Positions 53,406 through 62,057 of a DNA stretch of 64,000 bases are shown here, one piece after another. This stretch comes from Anaerolineales bacterium (GTDB lineage Bacteria; Chloroflexota; Anaerolineae; 4572-78; J111): the NCBI GenBank assembly GCA_020634855.1, contig JACKAU010000022.1:1-64000 (forward strand), in the 5' to 3' direction. The notes under the pieces were generated by a model. The model had not been told where the DNA came from, did no database searches, and saw nothing but the letters and a program-made list of their open reading frames with translations. The stretch's first letter is position 1. Each line of letters begins with the position of its first letter. The translations under genes and the position numbers were made by a program.

Positions 53406-54098
53406 ATGTTAGAGCATGTGTATATTTTTTCAGATAGAGTGGAAGCCGGCCGGAAGTTAGCGGTTCGATTGCAACACGATCCCGCCATTAAAGAAGTATC
53501 GGCGGACCAGATCTTGTTACTTTCTATTCCGTACGGCGGTGTGGTGGTCGGGGCAACTGCGGCCGAAATTTTGGGATGCGCTCACGATATTATTGCGGCC
53601 AAAAAGATTAAATGTCCTTGGTGCGAACAAGTGATTATCGGCGCCGTGGCCGAGCGTGAAGTTGTATCCATTAGTAAATCGATGATGCACGATTGTTTGC
53701 ACCACGGTAAATCGACCGGTTCGGCCATCGAACAAGCCAAGGCTGGCGTAGAAGACGATATCCTCAAATTTCGGGCCGGCCGATCACTTGATTTAGCCTC
53801 GAAGGTCGTTATCCTGGTTGACGACGGTATTGCCTCTGGTGAAACGATCAAAGCCGCTATTAAATGGATTAACTCTAGAGCCAAGTTAGATCGACCTCGA
53901 AAATTGATTGTGGCGGTGCCTATTTGTTCTAACCACATCGCGACTGAAATGCATCAATTAAGTGATCAATTCATTTGTCTCTCTATGCCGAGCGAATTCT
54001 GGACCGTTGGGGAATTTTATTGGGATTTTAGTCAGGTGAATGATGAAATGGTACGAAATCACCTGACACGGTGGTATGCTCTGGCGGCAACATCGTGA
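53406..54098 (+). CDS. Phosphoribosyltransferase-family protein
   Basis: This 230-aa protein has the type I PRTase fold. The PRPP loop VVILVDDGIASGETIKAAI (about residues 137-155) is complete and PYGGVVVG is the first loop. The KIKCPWCEQVIIGAV segment replaces the usual RK-P-x-x-E-hAIGA block and has a CxxC, possibly redox-active or metal-binding. Substrate base is unknown; many such stand-alone proteins are not assigned. Confidence 0.85.
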   Translation: MLEHVYIFSDRVEAGRKLAVRLQHDPAIKEVSADQILLLSIPYGGVVVGATAAEILGCAHDIIAAKKIKCPWCEQVIIGAVAEREVVSISKSMMHDCLHHGKSTGSAIEQAKAGVEDDILKFRAGRSLDLASKVVILVDDGIASGETIKAAIKWINSRAKLDRPRKLIVAVPICSNHIATEMHQLSDQFICLSMPSEFWTVGEFYWDFSQVNDEMVRNHLTRWYALAATS

Positions 54099-54175
54099 TC
54101 GGGTTGAGGGTGGTTAATTTAGCGAACTTTAGGGAGGTTTTTTACTAACGGTAGCTCAAAAATAGGAGGTAAACA

Positions 54176-54622
54176 ATGGATGGTCGTGGACATATTAATT
54201 TTTCTCGTGTTCTTAGCCAGATCCAAAAACGGATGGTGCTTATTTTTAGCTTGCTACTCCTGTTGACAATTGTACTTGGCGGCTGTGGAATAGCACTTCC
54301 ACAGGAGTCCTCTGAGTCGACCGGATCGGTCATAGAAGAAGTGGCCCCGGCATCTGAAGTCAGGGATATGGTCGTTCCCGAATCTAGTTACTATGCAGCA
54401 AACCCGGAACTAAATGCGGCTCACCGCTATACCGCCGTTGTAAAAGATGAGTCCCAGGATATGGTCATTCTCGAATCCAGTTATTATGCGGCAAACCCGG
54501 AACTAAACGCCGCCCACCGCTATACAGCCGTTGTTAAAGACCAGTTACCAACGGACTCAACGTTTTACGCCGCCAACCCAGAGTTAATGGCCGCCGAGCG
54601 TTATGCCAACAGCCATAACTAA
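54176..54622 (+). CDS. Small lipoprotein with three tandem repeats
   Basis: This 148-aa protein starts after a strong AGGAGGT site. The signal (MVLIFSLLLLLTIVLGGC) puts the lipid-carrying Cys at residue 37. After a Ser/Glu linker come two nearly identical repeats of about 34 residues (core SSYYAANPELNAAHRYTAVV) and a shorter third (DSTFYAANPELMAAERYAN). DNA of repeats 1 and 2 differs at several third positions, so the protein sequence is under selection. No known family. It lies between the PRTase gene and the alpha-glucan genes and has its own terminator. Confidence 0.8.
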   Translation: MDGRGHINFSRVLSQIQKRMVLIFSLLLLLTIVLGGCGIALPQESSESTGSVIEEVAPASEVRDMVVPESSYYAANPELNAAHRYTAVVKDESQDMVILESSYYAANPELNAAHRYTAVVKDQLPTDSTFYAANPELMAAERYANSHN

Positions 54623-54708
54623 CCGCCTGCCTCATACGGCACAAGATTCACCATCTGATCGCCAAATAACACTACAATGTATCTTGTTGGGTGTGGTGGG
54701 ATCTTGGC

Positions 54709-54743
54709 CTCCCCAAATGAACCCTCGTTTGGGGAGATTTTGT
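54709..54743 (+). terminator. Rho-independent terminator after the repeat lipoprotein
   Basis: The stem CTCCCCAAA / TTTGGGGAG has a 10-nt loop and is followed by ATTTTGTTT. It separates the lipoprotein gene from the GH57 gene. Confidence 0.82.
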
Positions 54744-54895
54744 TTAGGGCGATATTTATCAGAAATCTTGGCGGTATAATCAGTGACTCCCCTGACTGCC
54801 ATTAATTGTGCAATGATGCAAATGGGATTATTATTTGTCTGATCATGAGTTATAATGAAGTTAAAAAAACACACTCCTGAGAGGAAAGGTACGCA

Positions 54896-56074
54896 GTGGA
54901 TACTATCTTTCACGCACTAGTTTTAAATTTGCACCAGCCTTCAGGCAATTTTGAATATTTGCTTGAGCACGAAGAGTGGGAAGCCAAAGAGATTCTCTGG
55001 GCCATGGATCGCATGCCTCGGTCATTGTGGGGCTATGAAGATATCGCTCGGGTTCATCTTTCATTGTCTGGCACATTATTGGAGACACTTTCAAGTGCTG
55101 ATTTCCAAAATCGCGTCTATGGTATTGTCAAAATTGGTGATTTGCTGTGGTATCTGCAAAACACCAAAATCTTTGAAGTTTTAGGGACCGGTTATTATCA
55201 CCCGGTGTTACCCCTGATCCCGCCGACCGATTGGGACGGCCATATTGAACGCTGGCAAACGCTTGCCCGGCATGTCTTCTGGCGAGAAAACTTTTCGGGA
55301 TTTTGGCCTCCGGAAATGGGTTTTTGTATGGAAATGATTCCCACGCTGAAGAAGTTCGGTTATCGCTACGTAATGGTGGATAGTAAACACGTGGAACCGA
55401 CAACATCGATGCGCTGGGAAGAAGTTCGGTATCGACCTCATATAGCCGAATATCAAGGTCACGAAATCATTGTGGTGGTTCGCGACCGGGAATTATCCGA
55501 CGCTCAGGAGTCGGGTATGGAATTCGGTTGGTTTGAGCACGAAGTTCACGAAAGAACGAAATGGTGTGACTTTCCGCCGCTGGTCACTACGGCGACCGAC
55601 GGCGATAACGGCGGCTGGTTTCGCAATACCCATCCCAAAGGGAATTTCTGGTACGTCTTTTATCGAGAATTTTTAGAACAGATTCGAAATGACTGGACGG
55701 TAGTCAGACCGACATTTATTAGCGACTACCTGGATAAATACGGAGCCGAAGGCTATGTCAGAGTTAATACCGGCGCCTGGAACACCGGCTGGCATAACGG
55801 CGTTGATTTCGTCCAATGGACCGGCTCTAAAATGCAAAAAGATACGCTGCGCCGGATACACAAGACCAGTGCGGCGCTCCACGCTTTATTCAAAGAAGCC
55901 GGCCCCTTCCCCGATGATCCCCAGATGCGTTTCCAATTAAATGAAGCTCATTGGCATCTGCTGCGAGCCGAAACCAGCTGCAACCTATTTTGGGGCGAAG
56001 CCTGGGTTGATCGTGCGCACAAGGACCTTGACGCGGTTTGGTTTAATATCGATGAGGCCCGCAAGCGGCTATAG
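54896..56074 (+). CDS. Glycoside hydrolase family 57 protein (GH57-1)
   Basis: This 392-aa protein starts at GTG after GAGAGGAAAGG. GH57 motifs can be followed: LNLHQP (residues 12-17), GYYHPVLPLIP (near 100), FWPPEMGF (near 138, the nucleophile Glu) and TTATDGDNGGWF (near 230, the acid/base Asp). It ends with ETSCNLFWGEAWVDRAH. GH57 enzymes act on alpha-glucans as amylases, 4-alpha-glucanotransferases or branching enzymes. The adjacent glycogen synthase makes a role in glycogen build-up or trimming likely. A perfect TATAAT box lies at 54851-54856. Confidence 0.88.
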   Translation: MDTIFHALVLNLHQPSGNFEYLLEHEEWEAKEILWAMDRMPRSLWGYEDIARVHLSLSGTLLETLSSADFQNRVYGIVKIGDLLWYLQNTKIFEVLGTGYYHPVLPLIPPTDWDGHIERWQTLARHVFWRENFSGFWPPEMGFCMEMIPTLKKFGYRYVMVDSKHVEPTTSMRWEEVRYRPHIAEYQGHEIIVVVRDRELSDAQESGMEFGWFEHEVHERTKWCDFPPLVTTATDGDNGGWFRNTHPKGNFWYVFYREFLEQIRNDWTVVRPTFISDYLDKYGAEGYVRVNTGAWNTGWHNGVDFVQWTGSKMQKDTLRRIHKTSAALHALFKEAGPFPDDPQMRFQLNEAHWHLLRAETSCNLFWGEAWVDRAHKDLDAVWFNIDEARKRL

Positions 56075-56215
56075 CTAATAGTTAGGTGGACTAACGTTTC
56101 GAGTTTAGGATGATATTAACCGGATTGCGTAATCGGGCGCTGTCTATTATGATAGCAAGTTGTGACTACGAACCGCAAGAACGTGTAATACGTTTCCATC
56201 GACAAAGGAGTTAGC

Positions 56216-57688
56216 ATGTATATCGTGATGATCGCCTCGGAATGCGCCCCGGTGGCCAAAGTAGGGGGCTTGGCCGATGTGGTGTTTGGCCTTAGCCGCG
56301 AACTGGAGATACGTGGCAACGCTGTCGAACTTATTCTGCCCAAATATGACAACATGCGCTATGATCAGATTTGGGGATTACAGCCGGTTCACTATGATTT
56401 AGCGGTTCCCTGGTTTGGTGGGACCATCAACTGTACGGTCTGGTTTGGTATGGTCCATGGCCGTAAATGCTTCTTCATCGAACCTCATTCCGCCGATAAC
56501 TTCTTTAATCGTGGCATTTATTACGGCGCCAATGATGATGCCCTCAGGTTCACTTTCTTCAGCAAAGCGGCCCTAGAGTTTCTACTGAAATCGGGCAAAC
56601 GACCCGATATTATTCACTGCCACGATTGGGAAACTGCGCTTGTTCCCACCTTACTTTTTGAAGTTTACAAATACCACGGTTTAGATCATCAGCGGGTGTG
56701 CTACACGATTCATAACATCAAACATCAGGGTATCTGCGGGGCAAATATGCTTGAGGCCACCGGCCTGAAGCGCCCTGAATACTATTTTCACAAAGATCGT
56801 TTAGGAGATGACTTTAATCCCTTCGCTATTAACCTGATGAAGGGGGCCATTGTTTACTCAAACTTTGTAACGACCGTTTCGCCCCAATATGCCTGGGAAA
56901 CTCGCTTCACCGATCAATCTTATGGGTTAGGGCACACGCTGCATGTTCATCAATACAAATATGCCGGCGTTCTCAACGGCGTTGACTACGATGTCTGGAA
57001 CCCCGATATTGACCCCTATATTCCCGTCAATTACAACCCACTCACCATCGAAAAAAAATCGGCGAATAAGTCCGCCCTTAGAGATCGACTGTTGTTGCGC
57101 AAAGATTACAAGCCGATTATTTCCTATGTGGGCCGGCTCGATGCCCAAAAAGGGGTTCATCTGATTCGCCACGCTATCTTCTACGCGCTTGAGCAGGGAG
57201 CGCAATTTGTGTTATTAGGCTCCAGCCCCGAAGCCAGCATCAACGCCGATTTCTGGCAGCTTAAGCATCATTTGAATGATAACCCCGATGTCCATCTGGA
57301 GCTTGGCTTTGATGAAGAATTATCCCATCTGATCTATGCCGGCTCTGATATGGTGATTGTACCCAGTATGTTTGAACCGTGCGGTTTGACCCAAATGATC
57401 GCGCTCAAGTACGGGACCGTGCCTATCGTGCGAGCTGTCGGCGGTCTGGTCGATACCGTATTTGATCGTGATTATTCCAATAAACCCATTTATGAACGAA
57501 ACGGCTATGTATTCCATCAAATTGACCATTCCGCCATCGAATCCGCCATGAATCGGGCCATCGGCTTGTGGCGAGATTTTCCGGGCGAATTTTACAAGCT
57601 CCTCGTCAATGGCATGAAATACGATTACTCGTGGAACTACTCCGGCGGTAGATATTTGGAGATCTACGAGTATATTCGTCACAAATAG
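56216..57688 (+). CDS. glgA: Glycogen synthase (GT5)
   Basis: This 490-aa enzyme transfers glucose from ADP-glucose (or UDP-glucose) to the end of an alpha-1,4-glucan. The N-terminal ECAPVAKVGGLADVVFGL holds the KxGGL nucleotide-sugar motif. CHDWETALVP, SYVGRLDAQKGVHL and the C-terminal EPCGLTQMIALKYGTVPIVRAVGGL are all intact. Length is normal for bacterial GlgA. It lies between two GH57 genes with spacings of 141 and 115 bp. glgC and a GH13 branching enzyme are not in the window. Confidence 0.95.
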   Translation: MYIVMIASECAPVAKVGGLADVVFGLSRELEIRGNAVELILPKYDNMRYDQIWGLQPVHYDLAVPWFGGTINCTVWFGMVHGRKCFFIEPHSADNFFNRGIYYGANDDALRFTFFSKAALEFLLKSGKRPDIIHCHDWETALVPTLLFEVYKYHGLDHQRVCYTIHNIKHQGICGANMLEATGLKRPEYYFHKDRLGDDFNPFAINLMKGAIVYSNFVTTVSPQYAWETRFTDQSYGLGHTLHVHQYKYAGVLNGVDYDVWNPDIDPYIPVNYNPLTIEKKSANKSALRDRLLLRKDYKPIISYVGRLDAQKGVHLIRHAIFYALEQGAQFVLLGSSPEASINADFWQLKHHLNDNPDVHLELGFDEELSHLIYAGSDMVIVPSMFEPCGLTQMIALKYGTVPIVRAVGGLVDTVFDRDYSNKPIYERNGYVFHQIDHSAIESAMNRAIGLWRDFPGEFYKLLVNGMKYDYSWNYSGGRYLEIYEYIRHK

Positions 57689-57803
57689 CGTATTTGTTGT
57701 AGGCTCACCTATTTTCGGGCCAAACGCATGTATTAACTATCGCCGGTTGTTAATTTACTCAAAAAATTTAGACACAACCGGCAAAATACAGTTGGAGGTT
57801 TTT

Positions 57804-59342
57804 ATGTCTGAACTTCAGGAATATGTTGGTGAGCTTCCGAACATCTCTGGTTCGGAGGCAATCATCGACCAGGCAATTAAGGAAAGTCAGGGAAAAACGA
57901 TCTTCCTCAACGAGAGCGGGATCGATTTTGGTAGTATCCGTAGTGCGGTAGCGGTGGCGCTCCACATGCAGCAGCCGCTCATTCCGGCCGGCGGGCCGGA
58001 TCTTCATACGGCGGAGATTATTAGCAATCTCAAATATATGATGGACAACCAGCACATTGGCGATAACCACAACGCGCCGGTGTTCCACTGGTGCTACAAA
58101 CGCATGGGGGAATTCATCCCGAGTTTGATTGACGAAGGCAAGCAGCCCCGGGTGATGCTGGAGTATTCCGGCGTGTTGTTTCACGGGCTGCGTAAAATGG
58201 GGTTGCACGATGTTTTCGATAATTTGAAGCGGATTACCAACGATCCCAACTATCGGCGCGGCGTCGAATGGTTGGGCGCGCCTTGGGGGCACGCCGTTGC
58301 GCCATCGACCCCGATGCAGGATTACCGGCTGCACGTCAAAGCCTGGCAGCATCACTTTGCTGCCATCTTTGGGTTGGAGGCCTTGACTCGGGTGCGCGGT
58401 TTTTCACCCGCCGAGATGGCTCTGCCTAACCACCCCGATGTGGCTTATGAATATATCAAGATATTGAAGGAGTGCGGCTACCAGTGGGTACTGGTGCAAG
58501 AGCATACCGTTGAGCAGCCCGAAGACGGCTGGACGCCGCAGCGCAAGCACCTGCCGCATCTGCTTAAAGCCACCAACTCCGCCGGTGAGACGGTCAGCAT
58601 TATCGCCATCATCAAAACCCAGGGCAGCGATACCAAACTGGTCGCGCAAATGCAGCCTTATTATGAAGCCAAAGGACTGTCTCGCGAAACGTTGGCCGGC
58701 CAATCGATCCCACCGATTGTGACCCAAATTGCCGATGGTGAAAACGGCGGGGTAATGATGAACGAGTTCCCGCACAAATATTTTGAAGTCGTGCGCGAGG
58801 CGTCCTGGTCGGATACCCCGCTGGTCAACGTAACCGAATATTTGGAGTACCTGTTTGCCTCTGGTCTGACGGAAGCAGACTTCCCGGTCGTGCAACCGAT
58901 CAAACAAAAGCAAATCTGGGACAATTTCAAACCGGGTGATGGCCCGGACAAGTTGGAAAAAGTGATCGAAAAGTTAAGAAAAGAAGATCACCAGTTCCAT
59001 ATGGAAGGCGGCAGTTGGACCAACGACATTTCTTGGGTGCGAGGCTATGAAAACGTACTCGACCCGATGCAAAAGGTTAGCGCTCAATTCAACGAGAAAG
59101 TGTTGAATGCCGATGTATCGACCGACGATCCGCGCTATCGTAATGCACTATTCCATCTGATGACCTCGCAAACCAGTTGCTACCGCTATTGGGGCCAGGG
59201 CATTTGGACCGATTACGGCCGCGAAATCTGTCGTCGGGTTGAAGACATTCTGAATTATGACTTCAGCGATCAACCTGCGCCGGCTAAATCATCGTCTAAA
59301 AAGAAGTCAACCACTAAGAAGAAATCAACCGCCAAAGCCTAA
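57804..59342 (+). CDS. GH57-like protein with lysine-rich tail (GH57-2)
   Basis: This 512-aa protein starts at ATG 57804, 6 bp after GGAGG. ALHMQQPLIPAGGPD (near residue 54) stands where GH57 has HQP, with Gln for His. GFSPAEMALPNHPD holds the likely nucleophile Glu and IADGENGGVMMNEFP the Asp block. TSQTSCYRYWGQGIW near the C-terminus parallels the end of GH57-1. The last 20 residues (SSSKKKSTTKKKSTAKA) are a histone-H1-like basic tail that could bind polyanions. A role in alpha-glucan metabolism is inferred from glgA next to it. Confidence 0.82.
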   Translation: MSELQEYVGELPNISGSEAIIDQAIKESQGKTIFLNESGIDFGSIRSAVAVALHMQQPLIPAGGPDLHTAEIISNLKYMMDNQHIGDNHNAPVFHWCYKRMGEFIPSLIDEGKQPRVMLEYSGVLFHGLRKMGLHDVFDNLKRITNDPNYRRGVEWLGAPWGHAVAPSTPMQDYRLHVKAWQHHFAAIFGLEALTRVRGFSPAEMALPNHPDVAYEYIKILKECGYQWVLVQEHTVEQPEDGWTPQRKHLPHLLKATNSAGETVSIIAIIKTQGSDTKLVAQMQPYYEAKGLSRETLAGQSIPPIVTQIADGENGGVMMNEFPHKYFEVVREASWSDTPLVNVTEYLEYLFASGLTEADFPVVQPIKQKQIWDNFKPGDGPDKLEKVIEKLRKEDHQFHMEGGSWTNDISWVRGYENVLDPMQKVSAQFNEKVLNADVSTDDPRYRNALFHLMTSQTSCYRYWGQGIWTDYGREICRRVEDILNYDFSDQPAPAKSSSKKKSTTKKKSTAKA

Positions 59343-59357
59343 TCAATTATCGTACCA

Positions 59358-59388
59358 AAGCCCCGGTCATCACCGGGGCTTTTTTTTG
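59358..59388 (+). terminator. Rho-independent terminator of the alpha-glucan cluster
   Basis: The stem AAGCCCCGG / CCGGGGCTT with a 6-nt loop is followed by eight T. It lies 15 bp after the GH57-2 stop. Confidence 0.95.
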
Positions 59389-59510
59389 TTGAAGCTTGGA
59401 TCGCTTTCGATTGAGCCTTTATTCACAACCATTTGACGACAATTTTGAGGATAGTTACAGTTGCGTTAAAATTCCAGAAGATCAATTTCACCCTGAAAGG
59501 AAAACACATA

Positions 59511-60302
59511 GTGGCATCGGTAACAGTTAACGGAGCAACGATAGCATACGACAATCACGGCGAAGGTGAGCCAATTCTCTTTATCCACGGCATCTACTCC
59601 TCCCGGCGGCAGTGGGACCAACAAGTGGCGCATTTCAGTAATAAATATCGCGTGATCACCTGCGATCTGCGAGGACACGGCCAATCATCAAGCACCCCTG
59701 ATACCTATTCAGTCAAGCTTTTTACTGAGGATGTGATCGCCCTATTAGATGAACTGGGCATAGATAAAGTGACCTGCCTGGGACACTCATTTGGCGGTCT
59801 GGTCGCCCAGGAACTGGCCCTCAGCTACCCTGATCGGGTACGGGGTATTATTCTGGCCGAAACCATGTACGGTCTATGTTCTACTCCGTGGGATTCAATG
59901 GCGGGGATGATGTGGAATGTCTGGCTGCCAAAAATGTTTGGTGTTGAAAACTATATGGGATTGATTTCCCAATACTTCGGCATGTATACCCCTGGTGGGG
60001 CGGCTTATATTCAGCAGGAAGCCGGTCGCCATATGGACGATCCGGCCAACCAGGAAAATATCCTAATGGCCTCGCTGACCTTTGACAGCCGGTGGCGGTT
60101 GCACAAGATCAACCGGCCCACGCTACTGATGGTAGGCCAATATCCCCACATCCCGATGATTTATGTGCATAACTGGGAAATGTATTGGCGTATTTACGGA
60201 GCTAAATTTAGCATTATTCCCCAGGCCGGTCATCTGTTGTTTTGGGATAACCCGGCGGCGTTTAATCGCGAAGTGGAGAAGTTTGTAGCCTCTCTCGCGT
60301 AA
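59511..60302 (+). CDS. Alpha/beta hydrolase
   Basis: This 263-aa protein has GTG 59511 as start, about 10 bp after AAAGGA, where the family homology begins (MASVTVNGATIAY). The oxyanion HGIYSS block, the nucleophile elbow LGHSFGGLVAQ (Ser) and the late GHLLFWDNP (His) are present. It is a carboxylic-ester or haloperoxidase-type hydrolase of unknown substrate. It lies after the glucan cluster terminator and is an independent unit. Confidence 0.88.
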   Translation: MASVTVNGATIAYDNHGEGEPILFIHGIYSSRRQWDQQVAHFSNKYRVITCDLRGHGQSSSTPDTYSVKLFTEDVIALLDELGIDKVTCLGHSFGGLVAQELALSYPDRVRGIILAETMYGLCSTPWDSMAGMMWNVWLPKMFGVENYMGLISQYFGMYTPGGAAYIQQEAGRHMDDPANQENILMASLTFDSRWRLHKINRPTLLMVGQYPHIPMIYVHNWEMYWRIYGAKFSIIPQAGHLLFWDNPAAFNREVEKFVASLA

Positions 60303-60330
60303 AACCGAAGCAACCGGTCACATGTGATTA

Positions 60331-60404
60331 TATTCGACAAGATTAACAAGATTTACGGAGTTATTGATTGTCTTATCTGTTAATCTTGTAAATCCTGTCG
60401 AATA
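60331..60404. repeat. Dispersed repeat C, hairpin
   Basis: The arms TATTCGACAAGATTAACAAG and (inverse) GTTAATCTTGTAAATCCTG...CGAATA make an imperfect stem between convergent genes. It may act as a terminator for both. Confidence 0.65.
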
Positions 60405-60441
60405 TTTTTATGTAAGTAACGGAACTGATCCTGAAAACTGC

Positions 60442-61980
60442 CTAAATCTGGGTGTCTTGCTCCGCCCAATACGGCTGTCGCATAACTCTTTTGAGGGTTT
60501 TTCCGGCGGCATTGCGCGGAAAATCTTCCATAAGCGCCACGTCACCGACCCGCTGGTACCGCGCTTCGACCCGCTCGTTGATCCACTGTTTCAATTCTTC
60601 GGCGGTTACGGCTCCCGGTTGATTTAAGATCACCGCCGCCAGTGGCGTTTCGCCCCACTTATCGCTGGGGATACCAAAAACCGCGACCTCGCGTACCGCC
60701 GGGTGCTGGACAATGACCTCTTCGATGTCTTTCGGATAGACGTTAACCCCTCCGGAGATAATCATATCCTTTTTGCGATCAACCAGGTACAGATATCCGT
60801 CTTCATCAACATACCCTAAATCGCCGCTTCGAACCCAGCCATCGACCACCGTGGCCTCGGTTAAGTCAGGGCGTTTGTAGTAACCCTTCATTTGAATGGT
60901 GCCGCGCCCGGCAATCTCGCCGACTTCGCCTTTGGCGGCTTCCTCACCGTCTTCGGTTAAGATTTTGATTTCAAAAAACGGCGGCGGCGTCCCCACCGAG
61001 TCGAGTTTATGCTCGGCGTCCAGCTTATCTAAAATCGTTACAAAACCTTCGGTCACGCCGTAAAGCTCATAGAAGCGGCCGGGTAAGACCTGGTTGAGCC
61101 GTTCTTTGTGGCGGCGATGGAGCGGCGCGCCAATCGACCCGATCATTTCTAATGAGGCTAGCGCCTGAGGGGAGAAATTGGGCGCGTTAAGAATCGCAAT
61201 AATTTGAGAGGGAACCAGCATCACGTGCGTCACTTTTTCACGGGTCACCGTTTCGATGAATTCAACCGGATCAAACTGTTGGTGCAAGATAAAGGTAGCG
61301 CCCACAAAAAAAGCCGGAATATAGATGACAAAAGCCCCGTTGAAAATAAGCGAACCAGTGTGCAGCACCACACTCTCCGGCATAACTCGAAACGATTGGG
61401 CAAATGACATGCCGTACATCGCCCGGATATAATGGGTATGCATAATCCCCTTGGGTAGACCGGTGGTGCCGCTGCTGTACATTATATTATAGAGATCATC
61501 GCTGTTGACCTCGATTCCGCCGGGTTCGATGTCGCTGGCGGTATTCATCAGCGCTTGATAATCGTGATAGCCGGTCATACCTCTTACATCGGTCAAGATG
61601 TAGCGATTGGCCGCTACGGCCGCCAATTTGGGTTTGATCGGGTTCAGTACGTCGATGAAGGATGAGTTGGAAATCACCATCACCGCATCCGAGTCGCGCA
61701 GTAGAGAGATCAACCCCTGCCCGCGCAAAAGCGGGCTGAGCGGCACTACCACCGCACCGATCTTGGCCACAGCCCAATAAATTTCCAACAGTTCCAGGCA
61801 GTTAGGCAGGATCATGGCAATTTTATCGCCTTTGCGGATGCCCATCCCAAATAACGCATTGGCCAGCCGGTTAACGCGCCGGTCAAATGCTTTCCAGGTT
61901 AGTCGGTTGTTGCCTACAACCACAGCCAGATGATCCGGTCGATAGCGAGCGTGGCGTGATACTAGAGAACCAATATTCAT
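60442..61980 (-). CDS. AMP-dependent acyl-CoA synthetase
   Basis: This 512-aa ANL-family enzyme activates a carboxylic acid as adenylate and passes it to CoA. YSSGTTGLPKGIMHTH (P-loop), YGVTEG, SGDLGYVDEDGYLYLVDRKKD and the C-terminal Lys in RNAAGKTLKRVM are intact. The ATG follows a very strong GGAGGGAGGG site. It forms an apparent operon with the alpha/beta hydrolase upstream (gap 77 bp with a TTGG repeat). Substrate, probably a medium or long-chain acid, is inferred. Confidence 0.92.
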   Translation of the reverse strand: MNIGSLVSRHARYRPDHLAVVVGNNRLTWKAFDRRVNRLANALFGMGIRKGDKIAMILPNCLELLEIYWAVAKIGAVVVPLSPLLRGQGLISLLRDSDAVMVISNSSFIDVLNPIKPKLAAVAANRYILTDVRGMTGYHDYQALMNTASDIEPGGIEVNSDDLYNIMYSSGTTGLPKGIMHTHYIRAMYGMSFAQSFRVMPESVVLHTGSLIFNGAFVIYIPAFFVGATFILHQQFDPVEFIETVTREKVTHVMLVPSQIIAILNAPNFSPQALASLEMIGSIGAPLHRRHKERLNQVLPGRFYELYGVTEGFVTILDKLDAEHKLDSVGTPPPFFEIKILTEDGEEAAKGEVGEIAGRGTIQMKGYYKRPDLTEATVVDGWVRSGDLGYVDEDGYLYLVDRKKDMIISGGVNVYPKDIEEVIVQHPAVREVAVFGIPSDKWGETPLAAVILNQPGAVTAEELKQWINERVEARYQRVGDVALMEDFPRNAAGKTLKRVMRQPYWAEQDTQI

Positions 61981-62003
61981 GGTGCCCTCCCTCCGAATAG
62001 TTT

Positions 62004-62041
62004 ATTAGTTGGTGGGTTAGTTAGTTGGTTGGTTGGTTGGT
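62004..62041. repeat. TTGG/TTAG short tandem repeat
   Basis: A run of GTTGG and GTTAG tetranucleotide-type units lies directly upstream of the acyl-CoA synthetase ribosome site. The copy number could vary by slippage. Confidence 0.75.
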
Positions 62042-62057
62042 TTCCAGCCAACTAGCC

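Noticed and set aside
57804..59342. GH57-2 considered as a histone-like protein because of its basic tail
   Set aside because: The tail is only the last 20 residues; the rest is a GH57-type enzyme domain.
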